Below are positions 53,965 to 62,054 of a stretch of DNA of 64,000 bases, piece by piece; positions within the stretch are counted from its first letter, which is position 1; each line of letters starts with the position of its first letter. The DNA lies in assembly GCF_003574625.1 (NCBI RefSeq), contig NZ_QNUJ01000003.1, positions 434,001 through 498,000 on the forward strand, read 5' to 3'. A program made the translations under genes and the position numbers. This stretch comes from Shinella zoogloeoides (GTDB lineage: Bacteria > Pseudomonadota > Alphaproteobacteria > Rhizobiales > Rhizobiaceae). The notes under the pieces were generated by a model that was not told where the DNA came from, ran no database searches, and saw only the letters and a list, made by a program, of their open reading frames with translations.

Positions 53965-54942
53965 CTATCGCCAGCGCTTGTCATAGGCGCCCGTGGTCGT
54001 CCGTTGCCCCTCGCTCATCATTCGCAGCCGGGCGACGAGCGCGGCCCGCTCTGCCGGCTCGGCCTGGAGCGCACGCTTCATGGAGGAGACGACCTCCGCC
54101 ACATAGGCCTTGCCACGCTGGCGGCCCTCGATCTTGAGCGCGGTAACGCCCGCCCTCCGCAGCGCGTCGATTTCATCGATCACGTCGAGCGAAACCGGGT
54201 CCTCGAAGGCGTAGTCCTCGACGGCACCGATCTCGAAACGGCCCTTGCAGAGTGTCGGATAGCCGGAGGCTTCGCCGGGACCGAAACGATTGATCGTATA
54301 GTCGCCGAGTTCCGAGACGAGGTCCGCGCCGTCCTGCCGGTAGCGCACGTGGCTTGCCGGCGAGCAGACCCCGTTCATGTTCGGCGATTTGCCGGTGGCA
54401 TAGGAGGAAAGCGAACAGCGCCCTTCCGCCATCACGCAAAGCCCGCCGAAGGCGAAGACCTCCACCTCGCAGTCAATTCCGCGTGTCAGTCGGGCGATAT
54501 CCTGCACGGTGAGCACGCGCGGCAGCACCACGCGCTTCGCGCCGAAAGCCTCGACGAGGAAGCGGATGGCATCCGGATTGGAGGCGGAGGCTTGCACGGA
54601 GACGTGCAGCCGCTGCTCGGGATATTTCTCCGCCACATAGGCCATCAGGCCGAAATCGGCGAGGATCAGCGCATCCGCACCCGCCGCCACCGCATCGTCT
54701 GCCGCGCGATACCAAAGCGCCTCATCGCCGGCACGCATGAAGGTATTGAGCGCCACGAAGGTCGAGACACGCCTCGAACGCGCAAGCGCGATCGACTGGC
54801 GCATCTCCTCACGGCTGAAATTGAGGCCGGGGAAGTTGCGGGCATTGGTCTCGTCGCGGAAGCCGCAATAGACGGCATCGGCCCCCGCCTCCACCGCCTC
54901 GCGAAAGGCGGCGGGCGTGCCAGCCGGGCAGATCAGTTCCAT
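53965..54942 (-). CDS. ubiU: UbiU, O2-independent ubiquinone hydroxylation factor
   Basis: 325-aa U32-like partner of UbiV. The N-terminus MELICPAGTPAAFREAVEAGADAVYCGF is the U32 barrel start. Four cluster cysteines are evident in GGLCVMAEGRC, NGVCSPASH and TLCKGRFE. The start overlaps the end of ubiT by 10 bp, with GAAGGAAAGG inside ubiT as ribosome site. Confidence 0.92.
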   Translation of the reverse strand: MELICPAGTPAAFREAVEAGADAVYCGFRDETNARNFPGLNFSREEMRQSIALARSRRVSTFVALNTFMRAGDEALWYRAADDAVAAGADALILADFGLMAYVAEKYPEQRLHVSVQASASNPDAIRFLVEAFGAKRVVLPRVLTVQDIARLTRGIDCEVEVFAFGGLCVMAEGRCSLSSYATGKSPNMNGVCSPASHVRYRQDGADLVSELGDYTINRFGPGEASGYPTLCKGRFEIGAVEDYAFEDPVSLDVIDEIDALRRAGVTALKIEGRQRGKAYVAEVVSSMKRALQAEPAERAALVARLRMMSEGQRTTTGAYDKRWR

Positions 54943-55439
54943 GTCGCATCCTTTCCTTCGAGCGCCCGGCTGCGGATAAAGCGCGCCGCGCCGATGACCA
55001 GCGGCGAGAGCGGCCCCGCCAGTGCGCCGAGTTCGTCGGGCAGATCGATGGCGCTGTCATCGAGCGCGTTGCGCAGCGCCAGCATCGCCTCCATGTCGCC
55101 GGTGACGGCAAGATCGCGCGAGAAAAACAGGGCGTCGGCATCGCAGCGCCCTTCGAGCAGGCCGAGCAGCAGCACCAGCGGCCCTTCGATACGCGCATCG
55201 GCGAGGGGCGGCGCACCGCGCGAGACCGCCAGCGTGCGCGTCGCCGGCACGACGATGAAATGCAGCGGCAGGTCGGTCGGGGAAAAGCCGTAGCGGGTCC
55301 CGCAATAGTCGCCGAGCCGCTCGAAGAGATCGGGATGCGTCTTCAGCACGCTCGAAAAGAGCCCGCGCGCCACCCGCTCCACCAGCCAGACCGGCATAAG
55401 ATCGACCTGTCTTGCGAGAAGCGGCGGTAGCGACGTCAT
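54933..55439 (-). CDS. ubiT: UbiT, SCP2-domain accessory protein
   Basis: 168 aa, SCP2-like lipid-binding domain (about residues 45-140; GFSPTDLPLHFIVVPATRTLAVSRG). UbiT is thought to present hydrophobic ubiquinone intermediates to UbiUV. It is the first gene of ubiT-ubiU-ubiV and divergent from ubiD; the shared 109-bp region has an Fnr/NnrR-type box. Confidence 0.9.
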   Translation of the reverse strand: MTSLPPLLARQVDLMPVWLVERVARGLFSSVLKTHPDLFERLGDYCGTRYGFSPTDLPLHFIVVPATRTLAVSRGAPPLADARIEGPLVLLLGLLEGRCDADALFFSRDLAVTGDMEAMLALRNALDDSAIDLPDELGALAGPLSPLVIGAARFIRSRALEGKDATWN

Positions 55440-55500
55440 GAAAGCGGCCCTTGCGAAAAAACGAACGGCCGGAACCTAGGAAGCCTTGCCCGGCGCGAAT

Positions 55501-55514
55501 TTGCGCTAGCACAA
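55501..55514. promoter_or_regulatory. Fnr/NnrR-type box between ubiT and ubiD
   Basis: The 14-bp sequence is an exact TTGCG-N4-CACAA, the variant described for NnrR/nitrite-and-nitric-oxide regulators in Rhodobacter and Agrobacterium. It lies 35 bp from the ubiD start and 62 bp from the ubiT start and can serve both directions. Confidence 0.72.
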
Positions 55515-55548
55515 AGACCGGAACGTTTTTTCCCGGCAATCGCATCCC

Positions 55549-57060
55549 ATGAAAGCCGATGCCCCCATTCCTCGCCGCTTCGATGGCCTTCAGGATTTCG
55601 TCGCCCTGCTCGAGCGGCGCGCGCAGCTGGTGCGCATCCGCGAGCCGGTCTCGCTGATCCACGAGATCACGGAGATCCACCGCCGCGTATTGGCCGAGGA
55701 AGGACCAGCGCTCCTCTTCGAGCAGCCGGTCGATGCCGCGGGCAATATCCAGCCCATCCCCCTCCTTGCCAATCTCTTCGGCACGCGCGAGCGCATCGAA
55801 TGGGGCTTCGGGCTGGAGACGGGCGGCCTGCCGCGCCTTGCGGCCTTCCTCGCGGATCTGCGTGATCCGAGGCCACCCCGCTCGCTGCGCGATGCCTGGG
55901 AAAAGCTGCCGCACCTGAAGGCGGCCCTTTCGATGAACCCGCGCAAGACGCGGCATCCGCCCTGCCAGGAGATCGTCTGGCGGAACGGCGATGTCGATCT
56001 CGGACGGTTGCCGATCCAGACCTGCTGGCCGGGCGAGCCCGCGCCGCTCATCACCTGGCCGCTCGTCATCACCTGCGCGCCGGACGATCCGGCGGACGTG
56101 AATGTCGGCATCTACCGCATGCAGAAACTCGGACGGAACCGGCTGATCATGCGCTGGCTGGCGCATCGCGGCGGGGCGCGGCATCACCGACTCTGGAAGG
56201 AACGCGGCCGCGACATGCCGGTGGCGGTGGCGATCGGCGCGGACCCGGCCACCATTCTCTCGGCCGTCATGCCTCTGCCGGACGGCATGAGCGAACTCTC
56301 CTTCGCCGGCGTGCTCGGCGGCCGCAGGCAGGAGACGGCAGGCGGCGTGACCGTTCCGCTGCCCGTGCCGGCCAGTGCGGAGATCGTGCTCGAAGGCACC
56401 GTCTCGGCCACCGAGGCGGCCGACGAAGGCCCCTATGGCGACCATACGGGCTACTACAATGCCGTCGAGCCCTTTCCGGTGATGACGCTCTCGGCGATCA
56501 CGATGCGCCGCAACCCGCTCTACCTTTCCACCTATACCGGCCGGCCGCCGGACGAACCTTCCCGGCTCGGCGAGGCGATGAACGCGCTCTTCGTGCCGCT
56601 GGTAAAGCGTCAGTTCCCGGAAATCCGCGATCTGTGGCTGCCGCCCGAAGCCTGCTCGTATCGCGCCATGGTGGTCTCCATCGACAAGCGCTACCCCGGC
56701 CAGGCGCGGCGGGTGATGATGGGCCTCTGGTCCATGCTGCCGCAGTTCAGCTACACCAAGCTGATCGTCGCCGTGGACGACGATATCGACGTGAGATCCT
56801 GGCCGGACGTGATCTGGGCGCTGTCCACCCGCTTCGACGCCGGCCGCGACCTGATGGTCGTGGAGAACACACCCATCGACTATCTCGACTTCGCCTCACC
56901 GCAAAGCGGCCTCGGCAGCAAGCTCGGACTGGACGCCACGACCAAGATCGGCGCGGAGACCGACCGCGAATGGGGCCGGGTGCTCGCCATGACCCCGGAC
57001 GTGACCGCGCGGATCGACGGCCTCTGGGCCTCCCTCGGTCTCGATGGTGCGAGCGCATGA
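55549..57060 (+). CDS. ubiD: UbiD-family prenylated-FMN decarboxylase
   Basis: 503 aa, close to typical UbiD length. The N-terminal domain (FDGLQDFVALLERRAQLVRI) is followed by the prFMN and metal-binding region with NVGIYRMQKLGRNRLIMRW, and by the acidic catalytic segment ATEAADEGPYGDHTGYYN with the E-x-P-Y-G-D-H signature. It decarboxylates octaprenyl/decaprenyl-4-hydroxybenzoate in ubiquinone synthesis. Overlap with ubiX supplies the cofactor enzyme. No strong Shine-Dalgarno is seen before ATG 55549. Confidence 0.9.
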   Translation: MKADAPIPRRFDGLQDFVALLERRAQLVRIREPVSLIHEITEIHRRVLAEEGPALLFEQPVDAAGNIQPIPLLANLFGTRERIEWGFGLETGGLPRLAAFLADLRDPRPPRSLRDAWEKLPHLKAALSMNPRKTRHPPCQEIVWRNGDVDLGRLPIQTCWPGEPAPLITWPLVITCAPDDPADVNVGIYRMQKLGRNRLIMRWLAHRGGARHHRLWKERGRDMPVAVAIGADPATILSAVMPLPDGMSELSFAGVLGGRRQETAGGVTVPLPVPASAEIVLEGTVSATEAADEGPYGDHTGYYNAVEPFPVMTLSAITMRRNPLYLSTYTGRPPDEPSRLGEAMNALFVPLVKRQFPEIRDLWLPPEACSYRAMVVSIDKRYPGQARRVMMGLWSMLPQFSYTKLIVAVDDDIDVRSWPDVIWALSTRFDAGRDLMVVENTPIDYLDFASPQSGLGSKLGLDATTKIGAETDREWGRVLAMTPDVTARIDGLWASLGLDGASA

Positions 57061-57689
57061 GAAACGAACGCGTCGTGGTCGGCATTTCCGGCGCTTCGGG
57101 CGCGGCGCTCGGCGTGCGGATCGTCGAGCGGCTTTCGGCCCTGCCGAATGTCGAGATCCATCTCGTCGTCTCCGACGCGGCGCGGCGCACGCTCGATCTG
57201 GAATGCGGGCCGGATGCGATGGAAAGCCTCCTGCCCCTCGTCCGCTGCCATCACCCGAATGGCGATATCGGCGCATCGATCGCCAGCGGCTCCTTTCCGG
57301 TCGGCGGCATGGTGATCGCGCCCTGCTCCATGCAGACGCTTTCCGCCGTCGCCACCGGCCGCACCGACACCCTGCTTGCGCGCGCGGCCGACGTGCAATT
57401 GAAGGAACGTCGCCGCCTGATCCTGCTCGCGCGCGAGACACCGCTTCATCTCGGCCACCTGCGCAACATGTGCGCCGTCACCGAGATGGGCGCGATCGTC
57501 ATGCCGCCCGTTCCGGCCTTCTACCACCTGCCGCAATCCCTCGCGGAGGTCGTCGACCATCTCGCGGCGCGCGCCATCGATCTCCTCGCGCTCGCCGCCG
57601 GACCGCTCGCAAAGAGCTGGGAGGGAACATCGCCGCCGGTTTTCAGGAGCGGAGAGGAGAAAGGCACGATGCCGCCACACGGGGAATGA
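57057..57689 (+). CDS. ubiX: UbiX flavin prenyltransferase
   Basis: 210 aa flavoprotein attaching a dimethylallyl unit to FMN to make the prFMN needed by UbiD. Motifs: VVGISGASGAALGVRIVERL (FMN phosphate loop), IAPCSMQTLSAVATGRTDTLLARAADVQLKERR and LLARETPLHLGHLRNM. ATG 57057 overlaps the ubiD stop by 4 bp. The C-terminal about 20 residues (SPPVFRSGEEKGTMPPHGE) are a non-conserved extension. Confidence 0.92.
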   Translation: MRNERVVVGISGASGAALGVRIVERLSALPNVEIHLVVSDAARRTLDLECGPDAMESLLPLVRCHHPNGDIGASIASGSFPVGGMVIAPCSMQTLSAVATGRTDTLLARAADVQLKERRRLILLARETPLHLGHLRNMCAVTEMGAIVMPPVPAFYHLPQSLAEVVDHLAARAIDLLALAAGPLAKSWEGTSPPVFRSGEEKGTMPPHGE

Positions 57690-57794
57690 CGCCGCTCCAG
57701 TGGCCGGAGAAACCGTCGACGCGGGCGAGCATTTGATCGGACGCAGCCGCACAGGTGGTCGGCGCGGACATCCGCGGCCTGGGATGTCGAAAGG

Positions 57795-58370
57795 CTAATT
57801 CTTCGGTTCCGGCAGGGATGCTTCCAGCAACGCCCGTGTCTGCCCGGCCCGCAACTGCTTCAGGCGGCCGAGAAACACTTTTGTATTGTCATTTCCGTAA
57901 GCCCGGTGGCTCACGGCGAACAGCAGGACGCCGGACTTTGTCGGCACATAGCGGTACAGGTTCCATTCGACAATATACTCGCCCTTCGGATCTCTGGTGC
58001 TGACCAGGAAGTCGAGTGCCACTTCGCCGAGAGCATTTTTTTGCAGAATTTCGAAATTGGCGAGAGGGTCGGTATTCTTCCGCTCTCGCAGCATCTCGAT
58101 CTGGCTTTTGACGGCATCGATGACCTTGACGTCACCTGTCACACGTTCAACCAGAAGCATCTGGTGGTATTGCTCGGCGGATTGGCCCGCCGGGACATAT
58201 TCCTGTTTGCTGTAATTTTCCGATGGCCGGGAACTCCATGCCAGCTCGTATGACATCCCGTCGAGATCGATCGGCCCCGGTATGCCGAGGAAGTCGACGA
58301 CCTGGGCCCCGGCAGGGACCGCCATCAGGATCAGAGCGAGGAAGACCGACACGAACCTTGCTGCTGTCAT
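57795..58370 (-). CDS. Secreted protein of unknown function
   Basis: 191 aa. A signal peptide (MTAARFVSVFLALILMAVPAGAQ) precedes a soluble domain with PGPIDLDGMSYELAWSS and YIVEWNLYRYVP. No enzymatic motif or cysteine is visible. AGGACGAGG precedes ATG 58370; ATG 58391 is an alternative seven codons upstream. It converges on ubiX and is divergent from the small open frame at 58524. Confidence 0.68.
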   Translation of the reverse strand: MTAARFVSVFLALILMAVPAGAQVVDFLGIPGPIDLDGMSYELAWSSRPSENYSKQEYVPAGQSAEQYHQMLLVERVTGDVKVIDAVKSQIEMLRERKNTDPLANFEILQKNALGEVALDFLVSTRDPKGEYIVEWNLYRYVPTKSGVLLFAVSHRAYGNDNTKVFLGRLKQLRAGQTRALLEASLPEPKN

Positions 58371-58523
58371 TGCCTCGTCCTCTGTTTCCATCACCCGGCG
58401 AGCCGCCGCTCGGATCGAGGGTAACAGCAGTATGTCATTCCGGAAACACCAGCCCGCCATTCGAAATAGGAGCCGACGTCCCGCGACATTGCTGGCGTCT
58501 GCAACTCCGGACACCGGCTCCAT

Positions 58524-58685
58524 ATGAGTTCATCTGCAAGCAATGGGCATTGCAGCCGCATCTTCCTGCAGGCGCGCGAGGAAATCGCGCGCAAATACGG
58601 TTTCGTCTACGACCGTCACCGGCTGACGCCGAGCGGTTCAGACGGCCACCGTTGCGGAATCAGGCAGGCCTATTTCGGTGATTGA
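58524..58685 (+). CDS. Possible 53-aa protein or gene fragment
   Basis: The frame starts at ATG 58524 and encodes 53 residues containing RIFLQAREEIARKYGF and VYDRHRLTPSG, amphipathic and plausible as protein. There is no good Shine-Dalgarno sequence and no recognised family. It could be a genuine small protein, the tail of a decayed gene, or chance. Confidence 0.25.
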   Translation: MSSSASNGHCSRIFLQAREEIARKYGFVYDRHRLTPSGSDGHRCGIRQAYFGD

Positions 58686-58736
58686 CTGGTACGGTCTCAA
58701 AGGTAGCCTGATATCGATTCCCCATGACGGGCAGGT

Positions 58737-58755
58737 CCCGTCGTGCGGGTTTTTT
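58737..58755 (+). terminator. Small terminator-like hairpin in the ureohydrolase leader
   Basis: CCCG (58737-58740) pairs with CGGG (58746-58749) and is followed by TTTTTT. An alternative, mutually exclusive stem GACGGG/CCCGTC (58726-58731 with 58737-58742) overlaps it. It may end an upstream transcript or act as an attenuator 25 bp before the gene. Confidence 0.4.
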
Positions 58756-58779
58756 CTTGATCTCGGGGAGGAAGCCTGA

Positions 58780-59754
58780 ATGAGCGAGACGTTCCATCAA
58801 CCTGTAGATGCCGCAAAGGTACCCCGGTTTGCCGGTCACGCGACATTCATGCGGCTGCCTGCGGTTCCCTCTGCGAAGGGCCTCGACATTGCTCTGGCCG
58901 GCATTCCCTGGGATGGTGGAACGACCAACCGCGCTGGCGCGCGCCATGGCCCTCGGGAGGTCCGCAACCAATCCAGCCTGATGCGCAGCACCCACCACGT
59001 CTTCAAGACGGAACCATTTCGCGTCGCCAACATCGCCGATATCGGTGACGTTGCGGTCAACCCGATCGATCTGCTGGACGCCCTCCGGCTGATCGAGGAA
59101 GGCGTTGCCGAAATCGTCAGCGCCGGGGCACTTCCCCTGTGCGTCGGCGGCGATCATTTGACCACCCTGCCCGTCCTGCGCGCAGTCGCAAGACAGAAGC
59201 AGGTCGGGCTCATCCAGTTCGACGCTCATTCCGATACGAACGACACCTATTTCGGAAACAATCCCTACACGCATGGCACCCCTTTCCGACGTGCGATCGA
59301 GGAGGGACTTCTCGATCCGCGCCGTATCGTCCAGATCGGAATTCGCGGATCGGTTTATGCCCCGGACGAGCATGACTGGGCCATCGCCCAGGGAATTCGC
59401 ATTATCTATATGGAAGAATTCGCCGGCCGCGGGGTCGAGGACGTCATGGCCGAAGCGCGCGAGATAGTCGGCCAGAACCCGACCTATGTGACATTCGACA
59501 TCGACGCGATCGATCCGTCGATGGCTCCCGGGACCGGCACACCGGAAATCGGTGGCTTCACGACGCGGGAAGCGCAGCAGATGGTCCGGCTGCTCGACGG
59601 CCTCAACCTCGTCGGCGCCGATGTCGTGGAGGTTTCTCCGCCGTTCGACCTTGCCGGCATGACCTCCATCGCCGGCGCGACCATCATGTTCGAGTTGATG
59701 TGTATTCTGGCGAAGCAGATTGAAAAGGCACGGAAAGCAACTTCTGAGCCTTGA
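58780..59754 (+). CDS. Ureohydrolase (agmatinase/guanidinobutyrase family)
   Basis: 324 aa, arginase-fold binuclear metal hydrolase releasing urea from a guanidino compound. Metal ligands are visible in CVGGDHLTTLPVL, FDAHSDTND and FDIDAIDPSMAPGTGTPE. The NNPYTHGTPFRRAIEEG loop is of the agmatinase/guanidinobutyrase/guanidinopropionase type and not of arginase; the exact substrate (agmatine or a guanidino acid) is not decidable. GGGGAGGAAG precedes ATG 58780. It is monocistronic and converges on the siderophore operon. Confidence 0.87.
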   Translation: MSETFHQPVDAAKVPRFAGHATFMRLPAVPSAKGLDIALAGIPWDGGTTNRAGARHGPREVRNQSSLMRSTHHVFKTEPFRVANIADIGDVAVNPIDLLDALRLIEEGVAEIVSAGALPLCVGGDHLTTLPVLRAVARQKQVGLIQFDAHSDTNDTYFGNNPYTHGTPFRRAIEEGLLDPRRIVQIGIRGSVYAPDEHDWAIAQGIRIIYMEEFAGRGVEDVMAEAREIVGQNPTYVTFDIDAIDPSMAPGTGTPEIGGFTTREAQQMVRLLDGLNLVGADVVEVSPPFDLAGMTSIAGATIMFELMCILAKQIEKARKATSEP

Positions 59755-59791
59755 TCGATCAGCATCCTTGCAGCAGCGAGCGGCGCACAGC

Positions 59792-60871
59792 CTAGGCGCC
59801 CTCGACCGTTCCGCGGCGCCAGTAGGAGACGACGAGGTGCTCATCGCCGGTGAGCGCCTTTTCCTGGCGGGCAAAGGCACGGATCGCGCGGAAAGCTTCG
59901 AATTCGCAGCCGGCCCAGAGATAGACCTTTTCGCCTTCCGCCGGAAAGGCGGTGGCGCGAACCGCGTCGATGAGCAGGGTCGTGGTGCCGGCGGCCTTGC
60001 CGTCGCGCAACACCCATACGACCTCGATTCCGGGCGGGGCGGCAAGCGGCTGGACCTCGGCCGCGTCGGCGACCTCCAGGAATGCATGGCCGCAGGCTTC
60101 CGCCGGCAGGGCTTCCAGCATGCGGGCGATGGCCGGCAGGGCCGTCTCGTCCCCGGCGAAGAGATACCAGTCTGCCGCAGCAAGGCCGCCGCCGCCGGGG
60201 CCGACCACGCCGACCCGGTCGCCGACCGCTGCCCGCGCGGCGAAATCCGAGCCCGGCCCGGCGTCCGCGTGCAGCACGAAATCGATATCGAGCGTGCCGG
60301 CGGCGAGGTCGAGCGAGCGGACCGTGTATTTGCGCATCAGCGGGCGCAGGTCCGGCTCCTCCCATTCGATCATCCCGTTGGCGCCGACCTGCGGCCATAA
60401 CGGCCTTGCTGCCTCCGGGCGCTGGATCATGAGGTTGAGATGCAGCGCATCGAGGCCGGCGAAGCGCGCGACGTTCTCGCCGGCCAGCGTCAGCCGGCGC
60501 ATATGCGGGGTGAGTGTGCGACAGCCTGTGACCTTAAGGATCTGGAAGTTCGGCGGGCGGGCGATCTCGCCGCCGTCGCCCGTCCAGGCGATGACCGGCG
60601 GATCGTCGCCGGAAAATTCCAGGATATGCGAGGCGACGGACATGCGCGCGAGATAGAGCCCTTCGAGATCGGGCGCGGCGACATCGACCAGCGTCGCATC
60701 GCCGTCGCGCGAAAAGCGGGCGCGAATGGCGCCGAGCCGCAGTTCCGGGCCCTCCGGGCCCTCGCTCACCACCGCATTGTGCTCGACCATGTGCTCGCAG
60801 AAGTCCGCGATGACGCGGCCGGGATTGCTGAGCGCGATCCGGGCCTGTGCGGTATATTGCCTGGCTTGCAT
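59792..60871 (-). CDS. DUF2218-SIP fusion: NAD(P)H-dependent ferric-siderophore reductase
   Basis: 359 aa. The N-terminal about 95 residues form a DUF2218 domain (MQARQYTAQARIALSNP; LRLGAIRARFSRDGDATLVDV). From about residue 110 a siderophore-interacting protein follows, with FAD-binding RKYTVRSLD, VVGPGGGGLAAADWYLFAGDETALPAI and the C-terminal VVSYWRRGTVEG. It would reduce ferric iron from imported siderophore in the cytoplasm. ATG 60871 is preferred to the longer frame to 61081, which lies within the binding-protein gene. It is the last gene of receptor-binding protein-reductase. Confidence 0.86.
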   Translation of the reverse strand: MQARQYTAQARIALSNPGRVIADFCEHMVEHNAVVSEGPEGPELRLGAIRARFSRDGDATLVDVAAPDLEGLYLARMSVASHILEFSGDDPPVIAWTGDGGEIARPPNFQILKVTGCRTLTPHMRRLTLAGENVARFAGLDALHLNLMIQRPEAARPLWPQVGANGMIEWEEPDLRPLMRKYTVRSLDLAAGTLDIDFVLHADAGPGSDFAARAAVGDRVGVVGPGGGGLAAADWYLFAGDETALPAIARMLEALPAEACGHAFLEVADAAEVQPLAAPPGIEVVWVLRDGKAAGTTTLLIDAVRATAFPAEGEKVYLWAGCEFEAFRAIRAFARQEKALTGDEHLVVSYWRRGTVEGA

Positions 60872-60881
60872 GTTCTTGTCC

Positions 60882-62054
60882 TTACTGCGGCTTGTGGTCG
60901 ATCCAGAACGTGCCTTCGAGCGGCACCGCCAGGAAACGGGCATTGATCTCGGCGAGCGTCCCGGCGGGATCGACATCCGCGAAGCGGTCGGGATGCATCC
61001 ATTTGGCGAAGCACTCGAAGATGAGGATGTTGAGCACCGAGATGGAAAGCTGGTGCGAGACGGCATGGGCCCTGCCCTCATGCACGGCCGTCAGCGCCTC
61101 GCGCATGCCCTTGCCGAGAATGTCGGCGAAGGATGCCTGCGCGGCAGCCTCGGAAATGCCGCCGCCGAGGACGAGGCCGCCCTGGGCGGCAAGATGCGGG
61201 CCGCCGGTCGCGATATAGACCGTCGGGTCCGTGCCGATGACATATTCGGGGCTGAGCTGTCCGTCATAGCCGGGCACGTCGGCCCCGATGCTCCTTCCGC
61301 CGGCAAGCCGCAGATATTCCGTCATGCGGTTGCCCTTGCCCGGCGTCGAGCAGCAGGTCGCGCCGGCATGGGCGTCGACAAGCACCGAGACCGGCTCCAG
61401 CGCCGCCGTGCGATCCGTGATGCGCTTGTAGCGGGTGCGCAGGAAATCGCCGAAAGCCTCGCCCTTCGCCTCCTGTCCCACGGCCTTCGCCAGCAGCGCA
61501 ACGGAAAAGGCCGTCGTCTCCGCAGGGCCCTTGCCGTCGTTCACCGGCCCGTCGAGGAAGATGACGGGCACGCCCGCCGCCTCCAGCGTGGCGACGATCT
61601 CCGTCCAGCCCGTCTCCCAGATCGAGACGACGAAGAGGTCCGCCTTGACGGAAAGGATCGCCTCCGTCGAGGTCTTGCCCGGCAGCACGCTTCCGACCGC
61701 CGGAATGGCGTCGATGGCCGGGAAGCGGCGGCGATAGGCGTCATACATGCCGCGGTCGATGCGCTGGGGTGCCGCCCAGCCGGCAAGGCGCGAAACGGGA
61801 TCGGCATCGACGAGGGCGAGCGAGATGAGGATGAGGCTTTCGTTCGTGACGATGCGGCGCGCGGGCGCGGCAAGGCGCACCTCACGGCCGGCGGCATCCG
61901 ACAGGACGACTTCCGCCCGTCCCTCGGCCGGAAGCGCGAGGGCCATGAGGACGGCCGCCGCCGCCAGCATCCAGTACAGGAGACGGAAGGCCGGCGGCGT
62001 GCCGCCAGCCCTTCCCGCCGCGTTCGGTCGCGCTGTCGCCAATCGCGTCACCAT
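60882..62054 (-). CDS. Ferric-siderophore ABC transporter, substrate-binding protein (FecB/BtuF-like)
   Basis: 390 aa. An N-terminal hydrophobic segment (LLYWMLAAAAVLMALALPAEG) acts as signal peptide or anchor. The mature protein is a type III (helix-backbone) binding protein: VVLSDAAGREVRLAAPARRIVTNE and VLPGKTSTEAILSVKADLFVVS. The start at 62054 overlaps the receptor stop by 7 bp. No permease or ATPase lies in this window, so those must be elsewhere or the protein works with another system. Confidence 0.83.
   Translation of the reverse strand: MVTRLATARPNAAGRAGGTPPAFRLLYWMLAAAAVLMALALPAEGRAEVVLSDAAGREVRLAAPARRIVTNESLILISLALVDADPVSRLAGWAAPQRIDRGMYDAYRRRFPAIDAIPAVGSVLPGKTSTEAILSVKADLFVVSIWETGWTEIVATLEAAGVPVIFLDGPVNDGKGPAETTAFSVALLAKAVGQEAKGEAFGDFLRTRYKRITDRTAALEPVSVLVDAHAGATCCSTPGKGNRMTEYLRLAGGRSIGADVPGYDGQLSPEYVIGTDPTVYIATGGPHLAAQGGLVLGGGISEAAAQASFADILGKGMREALTAVHEGRAHAVSHQLSISVLNILIFECFAKWMHPDRFADVDPAGTLAEINARFLAVPLEGTFWIDHKPQ

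Larger units (their letters stand above)
58371..58779. other. 409-bp stretch with no confident gene
   Basis: Between the secreted protein and the ureohydrolase lie only a 53-codon open frame (58524-58685) and a small hairpin with a T-run at 58737-58755. I see no tRNA, riboswitch fold or insertion-sequence remnant in the rest. Confidence 0.6.

Noticed and set aside
58681-58779. Mini-ykkC (guanidine-II) riboswitch before the ureohydrolase, because two ACGG tetranucleotides are present
   Set aside because: The flanking bases do not form the two required small stem-loops with ACGR loops.
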